Source: Alcaligenaceae bacterium
Lineage (GTDB): Bacteria > Pseudomonadota > Gammaproteobacteria > Burkholderiales > Burkholderiaceae_B
Direction of reading: 5' to 3'
DNA length: 8,459 nt
Assembly: GCA_029265335.1 (NCBI GenBank)
Contig: JAJUJN010000079.1
Span: forward strand, 1 to 8,459
The notes under the pieces are model-generated. The model saw only the letters and a list, made by a program, of their open reading frames with translations, was not told the origin of the DNA and searched no databases. The translations under genes were made by a program, and so were the position numbers. Positions 6,897 through 8,459 of this stretch are shown piece after piece. Position 1 is the first letter of the stretch, and every line of letters begins with the position of its first letter.

Positions 6897-7049
6897 CGTG
6901 TCGGCTTCGAAAATGACGGTGTAGACGTGACGTCGCCAGCCCGCCAGGGGCTTGCCCAGCAGGGCGGCCTGGGGGTATGCCTAGCTGGGCGTGCCGTGGG
7001 GCTGCTCCTGGCTGGCTTGCGGTGACGAGGAAGGTGACGACTGGCTCAC
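6897..7049 (-). pseudogene. Upstream extension of the K+ channel frame, broken by an in-frame TAG
   Basis: Reading the channel frame back from 6896 gives 28 codons (AYPQAALLGKPLAGWRRHVY then TVIFEADT), then TAG at 6983-6981, then 22 further codons back to a GTG at 7049 encoding MSQSSPSSSPQASQEQPHGT and PS. That GTG sits 3 bases after the hydrolase stop (TGA-GCC-GTG), the arrangement expected for a coupled gene. The Ser/Gln/Pro-rich leader looks like a normal disordered cytoplasmic N-terminus. One base change (TAG to CAG, glutamine) would restore a channel of about 310 residues. Possibilities are a true nonsense mutation with re-initiation, a CTG start, a short leader peptide, amber read-through, or a sequencing error. 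The sequence alone cannot choose. Confidence 0.5.
6954..6990 (-). repeat. Imperfect inverted repeat around the TAG codon
   Basis: On the minus strand GCCCAGC-T-AGG (6990-6980) can pair with CCTGCTGGGC (6963-6954): ten base pairs with one bulged T, around a 16-base loop. The bulged T is the first base of the TAG that interrupts the channel frame, and the right arm contains two of the candidate CTG starts (6962 and 6959). No T-run follows, so it is not an intrinsic terminator. Confidence 0.4.
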
Positions 7050-7052
7050 GGC

Positions 7053-8414
7053 TCAATCGAGGGTAAAGCTCTGGCCGTGCTCGGGCACCTCGCACCGCCA
7101 GCCCAGGGTGTCCTGGATTTGCAGGCGCAAGGCGTCGGCCGCCGCGGGTTCGCCATGCACAATGAAGGTACGTTCGGGCGGTTGGCGAAAGCCGCGCAAC
7201 CAAGTGAGGATTTCGTTGACGTCGGCATGAGCCGAAAGCCCCGACAGGCCGAGCACCTCGGCCCGCACCGGAAAGTATTCGCCGTGGATCTTCACCTGCC
7301 GGGCGCCATCGAGCATCACCGCCCCGCGTGTGCCGGGCGCCTGAAAGCCGGCAAACAGCACGGTGTTGCGCGGATCGCCCACATAATGCTTCAGGTGATG
7401 GAGCACACGTCCGCCAGTGGCCATGCCGCTGGCCGACACGATGATCTTGGGCATGGCGACGGTGTTGAGCGCCTTTGACTCCTCCACAGAGCTCACGAAG
7501 TGCACCTGTTGGTACAAATCGCGAATTTCGCGGTCGATCAGACGCTGTTCATCACTGTGGCGGCTATACACTTCCACCGCGCGCAGCGCCATGGGGCTAT
7601 CGAGAAAAACGGGCAGGTTCGACGGCAGGCGTTGCTGCAGGCGCAGCTGCCAGAGGTAATACAGCATGAGCTGGGAGCGGCCTACCGCAAAGGCTGGAAT
7701 GACGACCGTGCCCCCACGCGCGGCGGTGCGGTTGATGATGTCGGCGAGCTCGCTTTGCACGTCGCTCTCAACATGCTCCCGGTTGCCATAAGTGGATTCC
7801 ACCACGAGCCAGTGGGCATCGGCCACCGTATCGGGGGCATACATGAGGGGGTCGTCGAGACGCCCGAGATCGCCGCTGTACACCAGGCGCTTGCCGCGAT
7901 GCTCCAGCTCCACCACGTTGGCTCCCAGAATATGGCCGGCCCGATGCAGGCGCACCCGCGTGTGCTCATCGAGAGCATGCGGCTCGTGGTTATGCAGCAG
8001 GCGGAATCGGCGCATGGCCTCGGCGGCATCGCGCATGGTGTAGAGCGGCAAGGCGGGCTGGTGGCGCGATAGCTTATGGCGGTTCAAATACTCGGCATCG
8101 GCCTCCTGCAGATGGGCGCTGTCGGCCAGCAGAATGTCGGCGAGATCGCGTGTGGCCGCCGAGCTGTACACCGGCCCAGCAAAGCCGTTACGCACCAGCC
8201 GCGGCAGATAGCCGGTGTGGTCGAGGTGAGCATGCGACAGAATCACGGCGTTAATGGAAGCGGGCGGCGCCTGAAATGGCGCCCAATTGCGTCGCCTCAG
8301 GTTTTTCACGCCCTGAAACAGCCCGCAATCGAGCAAGTAGCGGTGCTTGTCGGTCTCCACCAAATGGCGTGAGCCGGTCACTGTGCCCGCCGCGCCCCAG
8401 AATGTGATCTGCAT
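7053..8414 (-). CDS. Metallo-beta-lactamase fold / beta-CASP hydrolase, CPSF73/Ysh1-like (probable RNase)
   Basis: Predicted cytoplasmic zinc hydrolase of 453 residues, full length for the group, whose characterised members are mostly ribonucleases. Residue numbers below count from the ATG at 8420. The metallo-beta-lactamase core carries D31 (LLDCGLFQG), the zinc motif HAHLDHTG (H63, H65, D67, H68), H163 in AGHILGA and D184 in YSGDLGR. The beta-CASP part begins at VESTYG (E208), continues through VIPAFAVGRSQ (about 240-250) and SASGMATGG (329-337), and ends in the C-terminal zinc/RMMBL segment with LSGLSAHAD (H398) and IVHGEPAAADALR (H422). All catalytic positions are intact, so it should be active. 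The ATG at 8414 is preferred over 8420 because AAAGG abuts 8420 with no spacer but is 6 bases from 8414. An upstream frame ends over the start and a GTG in the channel frame lies 3 bases past the stop, suggesting an operon. Family certain, RNA substrate inferred. Confidence 0.93.
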   Translation of the reverse strand: MQITFWGAAGTVTGSRHLVETDKHRYLLDCGLFQGVKNLRRRNWAPFQAPPASINAVILSHAHLDHTGYLPRLVRNGFAGPVYSSAATRDLADILLADSAHLQEADAEYLNRHKLSRHQPALPLYTMRDAAEAMRRFRLLHNHEPHALDEHTRVRLHRAGHILGANVVELEHRGKRLVYSGDLGRLDDPLMYAPDTVADAHWLVVESTYGNREHVESDVQSELADIINRTAARGGTVVIPAFAVGRSQLMLYYLWQLRLQQRLPSNLPVFLDSPMALRAVEVYSRHSDEQRLIDREIRDLYQQVHFVSSVEESKALNTVAMPKIIVSASGMATGGRVLHHLKHYVGDPRNTVLFAGFQAPGTRGAVMLDGARQVKIHGEYFPVRAEVLGLSGLSAHADVNEILTWLRGFRQPPERTFIVHGEPAAADALRLQIQDTLGWRCEVPEHGQSFTLD

Positions 8415-8416
8415 GC

Positions 8417-8459
8417 TCATCCTTTGGCCTCGGGTGATGGATCGCCAAAGCCGCCCCCG
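8417..8459 (-). CDS. Possible C-terminus of an upstream gene (partial)
   Basis: From the right edge the minus strand reads GGGFGDPSPEAKG and then TGA at 8419-8417. The stop overlaps the ATG at 8420 as ATGA and ends 2 bases before the preferred start at 8414. Gly-rich, charged tails like this are common protein ends, and a 4-base overlap is typical of operons. With only 13 codons visible it is not identifiable and could be chance. Confidence 0.35.
   Translation of the reverse strand, partial: GGGFGDPSPEAKG
8421..8450 (-). promoter_or_regulatory. Ribosome binding site of the beta-CASP gene inside a 7-bp inverted repeat
   Basis: On the minus strand CTTTGGC (8450-8444) is perfectly complementary to GCCAAAG (8428-8422), with a 15-base loop. 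The second arm contains most of AAAGG (8425-8421), the only ribosome binding site candidate for the start at 8414. Folding of this leader would hide the site. A ribosome finishing the frame that ends at 8417 would pass through and open the stem. Confidence 0.4.

Noticed and set aside
6954..6990. Pyrrolysine or programmed read-through element at the TAG
   Set aside because: Pyrrolysine use is restricted to a few lineages and needs its own synthetase and tRNA, none seen here. The interrupted region is a poorly constrained linker, so mutation, an alternative start or an error is simpler.
6886..7203. Minus-strand open frame of 105 codons bridging the hydrolase and channel genes
   Set aside because: It overlaps the hydrolase C-terminus out of frame and encodes Arg/Pro-rich sequence without motifs. 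It would join the channel frame only if the T at 6983 were deleted, and its leader is less convincing than the in-frame one from GTG 7049.

Overview
This is a GC-rich, densely coding bacterial chromosome segment. The mix of genes (a large MscS-type channel with a signal peptide, a BenE transporter, an etherase-like glutathione S-transferase, a beta-CASP hydrolase and a Kv-type channel with a zinc ribbon) suggests a proteobacterium, perhaps a gammaproteobacterium. That placement is inference from gene style only; no rRNA or other phylogenetic marker is present. I see no tRNA, rRNA, CRISPR array, insertion sequence, integrase or phage gene.

Layout. Two plus-strand genes fill the left half: a YtcJ-like amidohydrolase whose N-terminus lies off the left edge (2-1555), and a large mechanosensitive channel whose TTG start overlaps the amidohydrolase end by 10 bases (1546-4020). 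They meet convergently, 11 bases apart, a minus-strand block running from the right edge. In transcription order that block is: the tail of an unseen upstream gene (8459-8417), a metallo-beta-lactamase/beta-CASP hydrolase (8414-7053), a voltage-gated K+ channel (conserved part 6896-6117, real N-terminus further upstream), a LigF-like glutathione S-transferase (6031-5306), a probable intrinsic terminator (about 5279-5247), and a BenE benzoate/H+ symporter (5198-4032). There is no gene-free stretch over 300 bases. The longest are 156 bases before the conventional channel start, which is really channel-coding sequence, and 107 bases between the GST and benE.

How the genes may work together. The hydrolase and K+ channel look translationally linked, since a GTG lies 3 bases after the hydrolase stop. 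BenE (aromatic acid uptake) next to a GST resembling bacterial beta-aryl etherases hints at aromatic compound use, but no catabolic enzyme is present to confirm it. The amidohydrolase and MscS overlap and are probably co-transcribed, without an obvious functional link.

Most notable points. The K+ channel reading frame continues upstream through a conserved-looking N-terminal segment to a GTG just after the hydrolase stop, but an in-frame TAG at 6983-6981, lying in an imperfect inverted repeat, interrupts it. The MscS periplasmic region holds an apparent tandem domain duplication behind a calycin-like module. A 7-bp inverted repeat could hide the ribosome binding site of the beta-CASP gene, through which the upstream frame appears to be translated. 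I found no convincing wholly new multi-gene system.
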